64,000 bases of DNA from Straminergon stramineum (lineage: Eukaryota; Streptophyta; Bryopsida; Hypnales; Calliergonaceae): NCBI GenBank assembly GCA_963920665.1, contig OY987265.1, positions 5,337,001 through 5,401,000 on the forward strand. The letters are read 5' to 3'. Shown piece by piece: positions 49,731-61,443 of this stretch. Below the pieces are notes generated by a model. It made no database searches. It was not told where the DNA came from and saw only the letters and a list, made by a program, of their open reading frames with translations. The position numbers were made by a program, and so were the translations under genes. Position 1 is the first letter of the stretch, and each line of letters starts with the position of its first letter.

Positions 49731-50259
49731 ATAAGGTAAACCTACCTATGACAAGCATAATGAGTGGTCTATACCATTGCCATTAGTAAAAAGATTCGGA
49801 TTTTTTTTTCCATACGTAGACAAATGTGAGAATTGAAGGAAGCAATTGAAATTTTGTTTTTTTGACAAAGTAAGAATTTTTTATGAATTTTTGAAGTATA
49901 TAGTCCAATTGGCCGAATAGAGTTTGTAGACTACCCCAAATGAGCAAAAAGTGTCTCCATAATGGTCATTTTACCACCTAAAGCAGTCACAACATTTCCT
50001 AACATAGCCATGACATGATGGAATAAAAAAATAACTTTTTATGGCCAGTATACACTAGAATGGTGTAAGTGCCCTACGACAATCACTAATAACTCCATGA
50101 CCATTTCCTAAGACAAGATTATGCCACAAATCAACCTAATGTAGCCCTAATCTCCTTTATTAGAAAAAAATGTGCAATGGTTTGATGTAAGGCTCTAATG
50201 GGTGGTTTTCTAGATGACTGCATTAGGCAATTTGCCTATCATAGGCTAGTTAACCTTAT
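49731..50259. mobile_element. MITE-like TIR element, family A, copy 2
   Basis: The left end is ATAAGGTAAACCTACCTATG and the right end is 'cctatcataggctagttaac', then CTTAT, a more worn TIR. Read in reverse complement it aligns along its length with 1157-1693 ('acccattagag.cttaca', 'ctacattaggttg', 'ggagttattagtg', 'caaactct.ttcggccaattgg'). Confidence 0.8.
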
Positions 50260-50425
50260 GCTAAGAAAGCAAACATAGTGCATAACACTTAGGGATTAAA
50301 TTAGGAAATATTCTTCAAATTAAAGCAATTATTGATTTGTAGGAAATCTTTATAAAACTTCAAATTAAGGTATGAATTAGGGAATTTAAGTGCATTTGAG
50401 GGTTGATATATCTTGACATATTCAT

Positions 50426-50589
50426 ATATGGTGAATTTCATTAAAATGGTGGTATTATTCTGCCATTTTTGACATAGTCCATGCCATTTTAATGAAATGG
50501 CGTGCAATTTCTAACATATTTTGTGCAATTTTAATGGAATGTTGCACCATTTTACCATAATACCGCCATTTTAATGAAATTCACCATAT
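50426..50589. mobile_element. Family C palindromic element (164 bp, 30-bp TIRs)
   Basis: The left arm, from ATATGGTGAATTTCATTAAA to TGGTGGTAT, is matched by its reverse complement at 50560-50589 with one mismatch. Inside, further inverted copies of CCATTTTAATGRAAT occur, so the whole element can fold as a nested hairpin. Confidence 0.85.
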
Positions 50590-51525
50590 ATTCATACATT
50601 CATTAAAACCTAAATGATTGGGATGTATATCAAGAAAAAATTGTCAAAAACTCTTACATTAGATGAAATTCAGCTTCATCGAAGGGCTATTTTACATTGG
50701 TTCTTTATGCTCGGAACCAACAATTGTTGGCCGAATTTAAAAATTATTAAAAAACTTAAAATTTATTGAAAAGAAAGTAAAGAAAAATATTGAAAAATTC
50801 TTTTTTTTTCAAAAGAATTATCACAAAAATTATTTTTATTATCATCTAACATGGTTGTTGTTAGGCCACATTAGCATGCTATAGTGGCTAAGTTCCCATA
50901 GTCCAAGAACTCAAGGGAACTTGCAACCCTTTAGAGTAGTTGAATTTCATCTAATGCTTTTTGGGGCAAGTAGAAAAAAATAAAAAATAATATTGAAATT
51001 CAACTACACTAAATTGCAATAAATTTTTTTTGAGAATGTAAGGAAAAAATTACAAAGCTTTGACATCAAGTATTGAAAGATTTTCTATTTCATATTAGAA
51101 GAAAATTTCTTTATTTTTGACCCTATCTAACAAATTTAGAAAATTTAATTCCTCTAGGAAAGATTTTTTTCTACCTACGCAATATTATTTCTTTTATACT
51201 TGTATCCTATATGATGATAGTTATATATTTGCTAGTTTCAAAAGAAGAGGAGTAATTTGATACATGCTACCTAACGTTGTCTACCTTACCCAATAAACTT
51301 TGGGCATTATAATTTTTGATTTGGGCCTCCAATTGGAAAAAACCTATAATTCCACAAAATCATATAATTTTATGGTAGACATTCACATCTTGTGTGAAAA
51401 TTTCAATAAGATCCATTAAAAAATGGCTTCATACTATTTACCTATCCAAACTTCCAATTTTTTGTTGCATAAGCACTTGGTTGTGACATTTTTTTTATTG
51501 CTGCACAATTTGATTTTGGAGATCC
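50590..51525. other. Gene-free A+T-rich tract
   Basis: Nothing beyond A+T-rich non-coding sequence was recognised. Confidence 0.45.
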
Positions 51526-51529
51526 TTCA

Positions 51530-52104
51530 CCCCTAAAGTCCTAAGGCCATTTTTCTGTCAAAAATCACTCAAAACTGCTACTTCTATTGCATTAATCTAA
51601 GGAATTAGAAAAAAATACTTTTTTTAGAATCTAACTGTAGGATCTTGTACCAAACTTTTCTTGGATCATGTTGTAAAAATTTCATGATGTTTGACTATAC
51701 AGATTGAAAGATATTAGCATTCAAAGTGAAAGAAAAAGTTTTTTTTGAAGAAAATGCTCCAATTGCCTGCAAAACAAGAAACTATATATCTTTTACATCA
51801 CTAATCCAAATGGAATGAATCAAAGCTTCCCATTTAGACAAAAATATAATCTATGAGAATAATTTTTAAAAAAAAATTCAATATGTTACAAATTTTTTTT
51901 GTTGCCCGCTATCCCCTATTTTGAGGTTATTGTGGCATACCTTTTGCTCCCGAGTACCGATTGGAATAAAAATGATATTCCCATAAAGCTAATAAATTTT
52001 TCTATCTTACGAGAAAGTTTCAAAAAAATTCACTAAAAATTGAACTCATAGGAACCTACCTGAAATCCATTTTGTCCCCCATAGGGACATTGGGACTTTA
52101 GGGG
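51530..52104 (+). mobile_element. CCCCTAAAGTCC-end element (575 bp), family P1
   Basis: The left end is CCCCTAAAGTCCTAAGGCC (flank TTCA, one change from TTAA). The right end, read inward, is CCCCTAAAGTCCCAATGTCC, flanked by TTAA (52105-52108). About 15 of the first 17 bases match. It is the best-preserved P1 copy and defines both end types: '..caaaaatcactcaaaactgc' on the left, '..gaaatccattttgtccc' on the right. Confidence 0.75.
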
Positions 52105-52108
52105 TTAA

Positions 52109-53342
52109 AGGGATATGAAGGATTTTGTGACTGATTTTGCATTGTGCACCATTATTTGATATTTTGTGATCCATAGAAGGATGTGAAAGATTTTGTGATC
52201 CATTTTACATTGAACACCATTATTTGCTTTAAAGATCCCTTTAGGGATGTATAGGATTTTTTAGAATCCTATTACAAAAAAATTTATATGAATTTTCTTC
52301 ACTATTTCTTCAAAAAATCACCACAGTTTCAAATATTTACAAACAAATCTAAAATTTTTAGAAGTTATAGAAGAGATGTGAATTCATCTTTGAAGAATAA
52401 AAAACAAATTTAGTTGCAAAATGAACCATATTGATTGAATGTAATTCAAATTCAACACAAACTTCAACATTTGAAGGCTTATTAATTATGACCATGCATG
52501 CCTTATTGCACTTTCTATAATAGGTCACCAGTCTCACCAATGCTTAGCACATAATCTCAATGTAGGAGAGTTTTGTCACTGTGGCATGTTTCAATTAGTT
52601 AAAGAGAGGCAAATGAAGATTGAGAATGCTGACTGCTTGCCTTGTGCAAATTTCCAATAACTAAAGGTGGATATGAAGTATATATTTCATTGATCTAGCA
52701 AAGAGAGAAATTTGAGAGAAATCTCTACTACTACCAACTAGTATTAACTTAGTGAGTGCATATCCACCTTTAATATAATCTAAATTAAAGAGAGTTTTGT
52801 TGTTTTAGCTTGTTTCGATTGGTTAAGCAATCAAAGAAGTCAAATGGCTCAACTCTTCTATATTAATTGAGATTATATCTGTCAATTGCAAAGTAGGCCA
52901 AGTCATAATTAAAAATAATGCAGGTCAATAACAACCTGACACTTGAGGCTCAATAGGTCCTAACTAACAATTATTTTTGATAATTTGACTTGCTTTGCAA
53001 TTACCTAGTCCATAAAAGTGCAAATTAACCTAAGTAGGGGATATTGTCCCATTGGGTCAGGGCACCCACACAGCATGTAAGGAGGCACTTGTCGGCGAGC
53101 AGAACAGCTCTAAGTAGGACAACTCTCATTGCACTGAGGTATTCAATGTCTTAGCTAAGCTCAGAAAAAATTAGAAGAAAGCGTTTTCTCTCATTTGTTT
53201 ATCATCAAATGTAACAGCACATGTCGCCCGATACTTCAGGTGAATGTTTATCAATCCCTCGCAAGTCAACAAATCAATAGAATCTGCAAATTGGTGGTAT
53301 TTCCAAAGGAAATGCAAATGCACTGTTGGTATTTCCAAAGAA
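52109..53342. other. Gene-free tract downstream of pectate lyase
   Basis: No exon-like frame was seen. Two degenerate direct copies of 'gatttttgtga.cc.ttttgcattg..caccattatttg' lie at about 52110-52280. Complexity rises from ~53000 toward the pectate lyase. Confidence 0.45.
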
Positions 53343-53592
53343 AGGCATTATAATATATTGTCACCATGTGACATATAGATTGAAGTGAATGTTTTGATAG
53401 CACAGAGAAATTAATACTGCCGTGGCAGCAAGGTTTTGCAAACCATTAACCCAAGCAGAGCATCGAAATGATTCTCTTAGTCTCCAAAGTAACCTATCTA
53501 CATACGTACAAATACATAATGGCTTCGCTTGAATTCGTGCCGGCGATGACCAAACAATGAATATAATCTCTCAACTCAGCAAAACATGCATA
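53343..53592 (-). repeat. Relic duplicate of the pectate lyase 3' flank
   Basis: This segment is a diverged direct copy of 53795-54030, which covers the pectate lyase 3' flank and its stop codon. Shared blocks: 'gtgacatata..ttgaag', 'acagagaaa', 'ggcag.aaggttt.gc', 'ttctattagtctc', 'taat.atggcttcgcttg' and a TTTTGCTGA (minus strand) at the position of the stop. Similarity ends at the stop codon; no coding exon is duplicated. Confidence 0.7.
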
Positions 53593-54015
53593 TTTCACCC
53601 AATATTAATTTCAAGTGATCGAGTCGGTGTTTGTAATTATGATCGAAGTGATCCCTGTGTGTAAATATTTGGAAGAAATCATCGAGAAATGAGGAATGCA
53701 ATACAACATACAGAGAGCAAGATGCCTTTCAAAACAAGCTAGTTAAATATATACAGAAGCCGCAAATTGGTGCACGAGAAGTGAAATGACTTTATATTGT
53801 CACGTACTGATGAGTGACATATATTGAAGTTCAATTCGTACAACAGAGAAACACTGGCCTAGCTGGCAGAAGGTTTGCGAACGGCAAAACCAAGCCAAGC
53901 TTCAATATCAGTCTCCAATTATTCTATTAGTCTCTGAAGAAACTACATCCAATTACATAATCATGGCTTCGCTTGGTCCTGGCCATGACTGACTTCTGAA
54001 TCTCGCAACAAACAG

Positions 54016-56731
54016 TCAGCAAAAGCTTCCAGAGGGGGGGCATAGAAGAGGCCCGGCGTCTCTGGTGACGTCCGGCACAATGTCCGCAGGGACAATCTTA
54101 TTGGTGCTGGAGGCTTTGGAGTAGATTTCAGAGCCTGGAGCAGCGCCCCCGGCCACGAAGTACGCTCCGTTGAAGAACTTGTCGCCCACGGATTGCCAGT
54201 TCCAGTTCATGCAATCGGTGAAAGTCGAATCCCCATCGTCGATTCTCTTGGTAACCTGCACAGACAAGTCGGCAAAGTAAGAGATACATAAGTTCACTAG
54301 AGTAATAAGTGTAAAACTAATATTAAGTGAAGAGCAGAAACCGGGAAGTTGTGTCTGGAATCAGATTTATGAAATGACTAGGATTTATGTATTGCCTGTA
54401 GTTGATTAGTACCTGTTTGTCGCGACTGTCTGGGGCGTTGAAGACGTTTCCTTCGCTGAGAATCGTTGGACCTTCACTTCCTCCAATTGCGTATTCTCCC
54501 CAACTGGCATAGTAGTTGTTAAAGATGTGGGCATGGCCGTGTCGTAACCTGAAACACATCGGACATGTACATGTTTAATTAGATGGGAGGCTCTAACCAA
54601 TACTGCGAGCTGGAGATTAAGAAAATAAAGCAAGTTTCAGAGGATTGAAGTGGGAATGATCGGTCTCGAAATGATGGTGTCAAACCTTGGAACACGTTCA
54701 ATCAGTCCTGCAGCAAAGTGATTGAAGGCCACACTGATTTGCATGTCGTTGTCCATGGTATCGAAAGGGTGGGCACCAAAGAGCATGACCTGAGCAACCA
54801 GTTTCGCCACATGAAATCAGTACTTATCACACAATTTGCAGATCCAACTGATCGTACTAGACCCTGGACCCTGAACCCTAGCCCTATAACCCTATGACCG
54901 CAAGAAAGATCAATACAAGAGTCAGATTTCCATCACAAACAGCATGACCCAGATAACGAAATCAGCAGCAAGCACGTACATTGCAAAACACACATCCAAA
55001 GGAGCTTCCCACGCAATCAACGTCCATAAATTAACACTGAACGATACAAGGAGCACGTGCACTTAATTACCTTGTCGTGCTGCTCGAAGAAGCTGTTGGT
55101 GACAGAGACGAAGGTGGACCCCATGATGGCGTCCACGAGGCCGTCGGATCCGCGCGCGAAGTAGCAGTGATCCACCCAGACGTCATGGGAGCCGAAGATG
55201 TTGATTGCGTCGCCGTCGGAGCCTTGGCGGTGGCCGGCGTGGGAGGAGTTGCTGCGGATCACGGCGGGGCCTGTGGGCTTCAAGTCGTGGATGTGCACGC
55301 CGTGCACGATCACATGCCCCACATACTGGATAGTCAAGCCCGCGCCGCCGGAGATGTGGATGTCGTAGCCGCGTCCGTCGATAGTCTTGTAACTCGTCAT
55401 GATCAGCTCGTTCTGCAGCTGGATCGTCATGTTCTTATCGAACCCGATCCACAGAGGACCCTGCACACATGGTGATAATTATACATCGAATGCATGTCAG
55501 GTGAATTCAAATGACGAAAATCTAGCTACGTTTGGGCATACCCTTGAAAACAACCCGGGATTATATATCAGAAACTGAAACTGTACTGAGCATTAATCGG
55601 TTCCAGCAACGTACTGAAACAGCACTGATATAAATCATTGAAAATAATTCTCTGTTTGTGAAAAAAGAAAACATTGTTCTCTTGAATTCTATATATCCAT
55701 CGAAGTGGGGTGAGTACGTGGTTTCTTACATCCTGAAGGACGGCGTGTCGCAGAGTTCCTTCCTTGGGATTCACGAGATCGTCATCGGAGTTATCGGTGA
55801 CGACGTAAATGGGTCCTTCGGCGCCTCCGATGGCGTTCTTGCCGAACCCAATTGCGCAACTGGCCAGAGCTTGGCGGTGGTAGAACCAGTTGGGATCGTT
55901 CCTCCAGCAATCGTCGATGGGATTGCCGGTGGCCGGACCCGGTGCGGATGGGGGCGTGGGATCCGAAGGGGGGGTGGGATTATCTGAAGGGGGCGGCTTG
56001 TGGTGGTGAGATTTTTGTGACTCGAATTCATTCTCTCGAGGGAAAGAAGACCTGGTTAAAACCAACACATTTCAATCATGATAGTTTAAATAAATATGTC
56101 GTACTTACAATCAGTCATAGTATTCTAATCAAACAGATTCTAGGCTTTCTTTCAAGGTTCTTTGACCTTTGCATGCTGCACAACACAAAAGTAGAGGTGT
56201 CTTAAGCAACTTTCATTAAAAGTACTTCAAGAAAAACATGTTCTCATATGAAAGGTGTTAAATAGAACGCTATGGTTATTGGACATCTTTGATAGCAAAG
56301 ATGGAAACAAATTATGAAAGAATACAAAAAGGTCTAAAAATATATGTATAATTAATTAGAAAACAATCATGAGAAAGTACTGAAAACTGAATAAGGGAAA
56401 TGGGAGAAAGGAAGGTTGGAAAAATGGGAAAAGTTTGGGGATGATCTGACCCTTCCGCAACATCCCAGTCAGGGTAACCGGAGTTCATCCGCTCGTAGCT
56501 TGCAGAGTAGTCATAATCCCGGCTCCTGTACTGCTCCGAGTTTGCCGTATAGCTGTAGTCTCCGCCTCGGTAGTACCGGTCCGTGCTACCGTAAGCTTGG
56601 GAAGTGTAGTCACTCTCCCCGCCTCTGTAGCCATCGTTTTCACCATACATGCCAAAGGAATGACGAGCTTGCACCAGGCTTCCGCTTGTTGCCAGCAAGC
56701 CTAGAACGAAGGCCAAACGGTTGATCGCCAT
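54016..56731 (-). CDS. Pectate lyase, PL1 family, 6 exons, 490 aa
   Basis: A secreted, Ca2+-dependent enzyme cleaving de-esterified homogalacturonan in the wall by beta-elimination. Exons (minus strand): 56451-56731, 55730-56051, 55071-55460, 54686-54789, 54413-54548 and 54016-54255; all GT-AG and in frame. Residues 1-22 are a signal peptide (cleavage likely after LVQA). Residues ~23-135 form a Tyr/Asp/Ser-rich stretch, then a His- and Pro-rich linker ([20 protein letters not shown]). The catalytic parallel beta-helix domain follows: [62 protein letters not shown] (Ca-binding Asp and the WxDH motif), [22 protein letters not shown], and [19 protein letters not shown], which contains the R-x-P-x-x-R catalytic arginine motif. 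It ends with [14 protein letters not shown], as in plant enzymes. The exon 1 donor (GG|GTCAGA) is non-ideal but the only one in phase. Confidence 0.95.
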
Positions 56732-56818
56732 CGTTGCCGACTAGCTGGTTAGTCCTCAGGAAACTCACACTGCGCACAGAAAAGTGGTTGCCATGATTGA
56801 GTATAAATCAGTCCCAGC

Positions 56819-56825
56819 TTTTTAT
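56819..56825 (-). promoter_or_regulatory. TATA box of the pectate lyase gene
   Basis: TATAAAA on the minus strand lies ~90 bp upstream of the ATG at 56731, a normal spacing for a TATA box plus short 5' UTR. Confidence 0.6.
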
Positions 56826-58270
56826 ACTTACTGCAGTTACAAGCTTTCCCCTTCAATTACTAAACCAGTGTTAGTTCCAGACTTCCACGGCATTGGCGAA
56901 AAGAGAGATCATGTCGTGCTGATCGAACTCAAGGCGCTTCAGTTCAAGACAGATGTTTGCAGTACGTAAACCAAAGGCAGTCAGGTCAGATAATGTTACA
57001 GGACTTGAACACCGATCGATGTACAGCAAATGCTTCACGCATCGATCGTCTGTATCTAGATAGCATGGGACGATCGAACCGCATACATTAAATTACGATA
57101 AGAGTGATAAGCTTCAAGCTTCAAGCTGAGAGGCCGGATCGACTCTCTATCCTCTGGCCGGAGCACTCTCCGAAAAGGTACATGTCAAGCTTCGACAGAA
57201 AGCAGGTATGTTATGCAATACTGAAATACAATTGAAGAAGTCAAACAACACAGAATCTAATCGCAAGAAACTAAAGAAACATGTTACCATAAGCCGTGAC
57301 ATCATCTAAACATCGACTGAACTAAATTCAAGCGAGACGAGCGTGAGATTACAGCCCTGGGCTAGCAGACTAACTTCTCTATGGGGTAGCCTGGCCTGCA
57401 TACAGTACAAAACACGCACTTCTGATCGAGGAAAGTTGCCCCACAGTAATAAATAAAACTATGACAGACAATCGAACCTCCGTAAGCGTGTTTTAATTTT
57501 CTAAAGTTGGACTCGTGTCCTCACACAAGCGTCAAAGCAGTTTCACAAAGTAAACACAAAAAGCCAATACTCTTCGCACAACAACATCCAAACATGCACG
57601 ACCTCCAGATAGCAAGAGCAAGTTGCAAATCTAACCAGGCTCCCTCCCCGGGAATCGAAAAAGAGAACACCCAGACAACAAGCAATTGCAATACCATGAC
57701 TTCGATCACATGCATAGCAACACACATCAGAAACGATGTCTAGAGGAGGAGAAGGGCATGCATGTACGTACCCAACAACAAGAGGAGCGGCCAGGGCCGG
57801 AGACTAAAGCGAGCAACCCCACAAAGGGAAGAGACAAGATGAGAGGCGAGGCGGAAGAGACGATCCACGCGCGTTTATATACCCTCCAGTTTTCAGTGTT
57901 TTTCGGGAGTCATTATCGATCGGGCTCTCCATTCCAAGTGCCAGTCGTTCAGGTCCTGATGACCAACGTCGATGGTGATCATGCACAGACGTGGAATTAT
58001 CATTAACTTGGGAACTTTCAGCTAGTTCAAATGGTAATTTATACTACAATTTTACTAAACTTTTGAAAGTTATACCTACCCTGGACTCCTTGTGTGAGGA
58101 AAAACTGCTTTAGAATCTCGATCATTAAATTCACAACGGAGTTTTAAGAGTTTAATACCATCATCATGGCAATGAAATAGAGTTTACCACATAGGTGGTA
58201 GTCATGGTTCAATTGTGATTATGGTAATCTTCATATCATTTTTTCCGTGGTAAACTCATAAAACTCCCTT
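56826..58270. other. Upstream region of pectate lyase
   Basis: The sequence is GC-balanced to about 58000, with short palindromes (cgatcgatcg, caagcttcaagcttcaagct at 57112-57127). No exon chain was found; open frames of 60-106 codons on both strands overlap and show no domain. It may be promoter and distal regulatory DNA, or an unrecognised non-coding transcript. Confidence 0.4.
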
Positions 58271-58388
58271 ATGGTCAATTTCATTAAAATGGCGGTATGA
58301 TGATGAAATGGCGCAACATTCCATTAAAATGGCGCAGAGTATGTCAAAAATGGCGCATGGCATATGCCATTTTAATGAAATTGCCCAT
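58271..58388. mobile_element. Family C palindromic element (118 bp)
   Basis: The left arm, from ATGGTCAATTTCATTAAAAT to GGCGGTAT, pairs with the right arm, which read inward starts ATGGGCAATTTCATTAAAAT. Internal ATGGCGC words repeat four times. It is the same family as 50426-50589. Confidence 0.8.
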
Positions 58389-59586
58389 CCTTGCGATTAC
58401 TTTTGGTAAACCCGAATCGAAATTGTGTTAAATAACTTTTTCAAGAGATCATTTTTAATCTCTCAGTTCTAAGTCCCAGTATCCTTGGTCCCATTGACTT
58501 AGTTAGTAAGTTGTTGATCAACGTCAAATATATGGTGATCACACAAATGAACAACTCTTAATTTACACCAATGAATCTCAAAGGAGATAGAAGTTATTAA
58601 TGTCAATTTTGTTGAATGGGCTATATTCCATTAATTTGGAACGGTTCAAGATGTATGAATCCAAAAATCTATACGAATCCTAGTTTACGGCGTGAAATTA
58701 GACCTTTGTGAAGATCTATGTCATAAATTTTGGCTTGTAATGTATTGCCAATTTTATGAAATTGACGTCTAATTCTCTCATCACAGAAGTGGAATTTTCA
58801 TCAACTTGGGACTTTTCAAATGCGAAACTCTTCCACAACTTTACTGGACTTCACAAAGTTGTACCTCGCCTAGTTGTGTGAGGAAGAACTTACTGCTTGT
58901 GCATATTTGGGAACCAGAAATTGCCAATTTAATTGAATCGAAATTGCTGGAGGTCGATCTTCTAGTCTCTCTCGATCGGTTCCAAGTCCCAGTCTTCCTG
59001 GTCGCGTGGAATTGATTAGTTAGGTGCTGACCAACTTAACGTCAAAGGAGATCACCGAAGAGTAATATCCATTATGTTAAATTGGCAATTTTCGATTGAT
59101 TCAAACGATAAAAATTACTATGTTCATTTCTATGTTTCCGACACACAGTCATAGATCAAGTTATTTTACTACAAGTTTACTAAACAGAAGATTCTCAAGT
59201 TCACGTTTGAATAAAAATGCTGCATTGCTCATGATCTTGCGGTGTACATAGCAACTCTTGTTTTGATGCCCGGCCACACATGCAGGACTAAGCTTAGAGC
59301 ATCCGCAGAGCACGATTGAGTCGTTCTCTTTAAGTTTCTTTGAAAGTTTTTTCAATGAATTTTTTATCGTGTTACTAATTCAGAAGTTTGGAAACTTTTC
59401 AACATGGAGTTTAGGTAGAGAGGTGTTTGGGTGAACAAATGTCAAAGTGTGTGATGGATTCAATTCAATTGGCTTTATCCCAAAATCATTGAAGAAGGAG
59501 TTTTTATGAATCTACTATGGAGGAAATGAAATAGAGTTTACCATCTCAATTGAACCATTACTTATCACCTACTGACTATAATCCCT
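58389..59586. other. Gene-free tract with a family B element
   Basis: Apart from the TIR element at 58602-58767 and a solo B-like end near 59068, no gene or array was recognised. Words like 'tggtaaactcataaaactccctt' recur here and near 61480-61560. Confidence 0.45.
58602..58767. mobile_element. Family B TIR element (~166 bp)
   Basis: The left end is GTCAATTTTGTTGAATGGGC; the right end 'ttgccaattttatgaaattgac' is its inverted counterpart. Length and interior ('ccattaatttgga', 'aaattagacctttgtg') agree with the other B copies. Confidence 0.65.
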
Positions 59587-59954
59587 AAAATCCCAAGGGG
59601 TTTTTTTCCACCAAATATCACTCAAAACTGCCATTTCTATTGCAAAGAGCAAAAAACTTTAAAAATTGATATATATGCATGTCAAACCATAGGATCTTGC
59701 ACTAGACTAGTATAAGAATTTGCTGACGAAATTTCAAAAACTTTGACCTCATAGACTACAAGATATATTTGCATTTAAAGTAAAGAAAACAAGTGCTTTT
59801 GCACCTTGCTTGACTAGAATTTTTGGCTTTAAATCTTTTTAATTGAAGTTTTTGCACTACTAGTTTTGATTTTCTAATTTTTTATGTTAAAGAATTGAGT
59901 TGAGAATCTAGGGAAAAGAACTCAACAAAAAAAAACTTAATTTTTACTCATTAA
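59587..59954 (+). mobile_element. P1 left-end fragment
   Basis: It begins TCCCTAAAATCCCAAGGGG, then 'caaatatcactcaaaactgccatttctattgcaa', the P1 left-end type. It runs into the next P1 copy, so it is an older or interrupted copy lacking its right end. Confidence 0.5.
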
Positions 59955-60892
59955 ACTCCTAAAGTCTCAATGCCATTTTTTTGTCAAAAATGACTCAAAA
60001 CTACTAAGTTGCGCTGCATTCACCCAAGAAAACAGAAAAAAAAAAAAAAAAAAAAAAAAAAATCAAATCTAACCATAGGATCTTATACTTCATTGGTCTC
60101 AGATAATGTGGTAAAAATTTCATGAAGTTTGACCTTATGGATTGGAAGATATTAGCATTCAAAGTTGAAAAAAAAAAGTTTTTTTGAACAATAGCTTACA
60201 ATATCAAATGACTTTGACCACAATTTATGGAAAAAATTTGCACTACAGACTTTGAATTAAAAATTTCTTGTGTTGAAGAATTGAGGTGAAAGTCTAGGAA
60301 AAAAATTTGAAAAAAATCACATTTGATTTTCATTCTTTAAAAAATTGTTTAAAGAAGTAGGTTCAAGCTTGAAAAAAAAAACTAAATTGTTAATAGCTCT
60401 AAGATGAGATAAGAACACTATAATCCCTATGGTCAAATCGTTTAAGCAAGAAAAACTAACCTTGTCAAATAAAGTTTTTTGAAAAATTGTGAAAATGGCA
60501 TTCAGAAATGAATCCTGTAAGTTATTTTTTTCAAGAAGATGCTCCGATTGCTCGAAAAATAAAATTGTCCATAGCTTTCACATAAAAAATCCAAATGGAA
60601 TGAATCAAAGCTTCCCATATAGCTAAAATTACAATATTCAAGAAACAAAAAAAATTCTTTTTTTTTCATTTTTTTTGTGTGAGAGGATTTCTTCTTGCTA
60701 CACCAAAAAAAGGACCTTTTGTGCCATAACTTTTTCTCTCGGGCATCAATTGAAATAAAAATTCTATTTTAGAAAGCTATTGAGTTTTCATATTTTCACA
60801 ATAAGTTTTAAAAAATCAAGATGAATATTGAGATTGTAGGAGCCTGCGTGAAATCCATTTTGTCCCTTGAAGGGACGATGGGCCTATAGGGG
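59955..60892 (+). mobile_element. TTAA-flanked P1 element (938 bp)
   Basis: The left end is ACTCCTAAAGTCTCAATGCC and the right end, read inward, is CCCCTATAGGCCCATCGTCC, with TTAA at 59951-59954 and 60893-60896. The interior has a 27-bp poly(A) run (60036-60062). It matches the 51530-52104 copy at both ends. Confidence 0.65.
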
Positions 60893-60896
60893 TTAA

Positions 60897-61443
60897 AAAA
60901 TTGTTAAGTAGAAGTAGGTTTAAGATTGAAGGGAAAACTAAACCATCAATAGCTCTAAGATGGAATTGAAACACAATAATCCTAATGATGAGATTGTTCT
61001 AGCAATCAAACTTAACCATGTCTAACAAAGTCTTTTGAAAAATTATAAAATTACATTAAAAAATAAATATTGTAAGTTATTATTTCAAGAAGATGCTTAG
61101 ATTGCCCCGAAAACAAGATTGTCTATAACTTTCTCATCACCAGTCCAAATAGAAAGAATAAAAGCTTCAAATGTAGAAAAAAATATAATATTTGAGGAAA
61201 AAATTAGAAATTAAAACAATTCATTCTTTTGTGATTTTTTGGGGGCTACCCTTTGAACTACTTTTTGGACTTGGGGTGGCAAAACTTTTGTCCGCGGGCA
61301 CCAACTGAAAAAAAAATAATATTCTAGGAAAGCTAATCTAATTCCTTATCTTTTAAAAATATTTCAATTGATTATGTCAAAAACTGAGATCACACAAGCC
61401 TACCCCAAATCCCAAGAGTCCCTCATAGGAACTTTGGTACTTT
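60897..61443 (+). mobile_element. P1 right-half fragment
   Basis: It directly follows the previous copy and repeats the P1 right half: 'aagtaggttt.aag.ttgaa', 'tcaagaagatgct..gattgc', 'gggcacca..tgaa', then 'aaatcccaagagtccctcataggaactttgg'. The terminal repeat is worn. Confidence 0.5.

Noticed and set aside
55077..55475. Long plus-strand open frame rich in Val/Ala/Asp
   Set aside because: It is the antisense shadow of pectate lyase exon 3, whose GC-rich codons create an open opposite frame.
57507..58006. Open frames of 60-106 codons upstream of pectate lyase
   Set aside because: They overlap on both strands, lack domains and splice partners, and occupy the expected promoter region.
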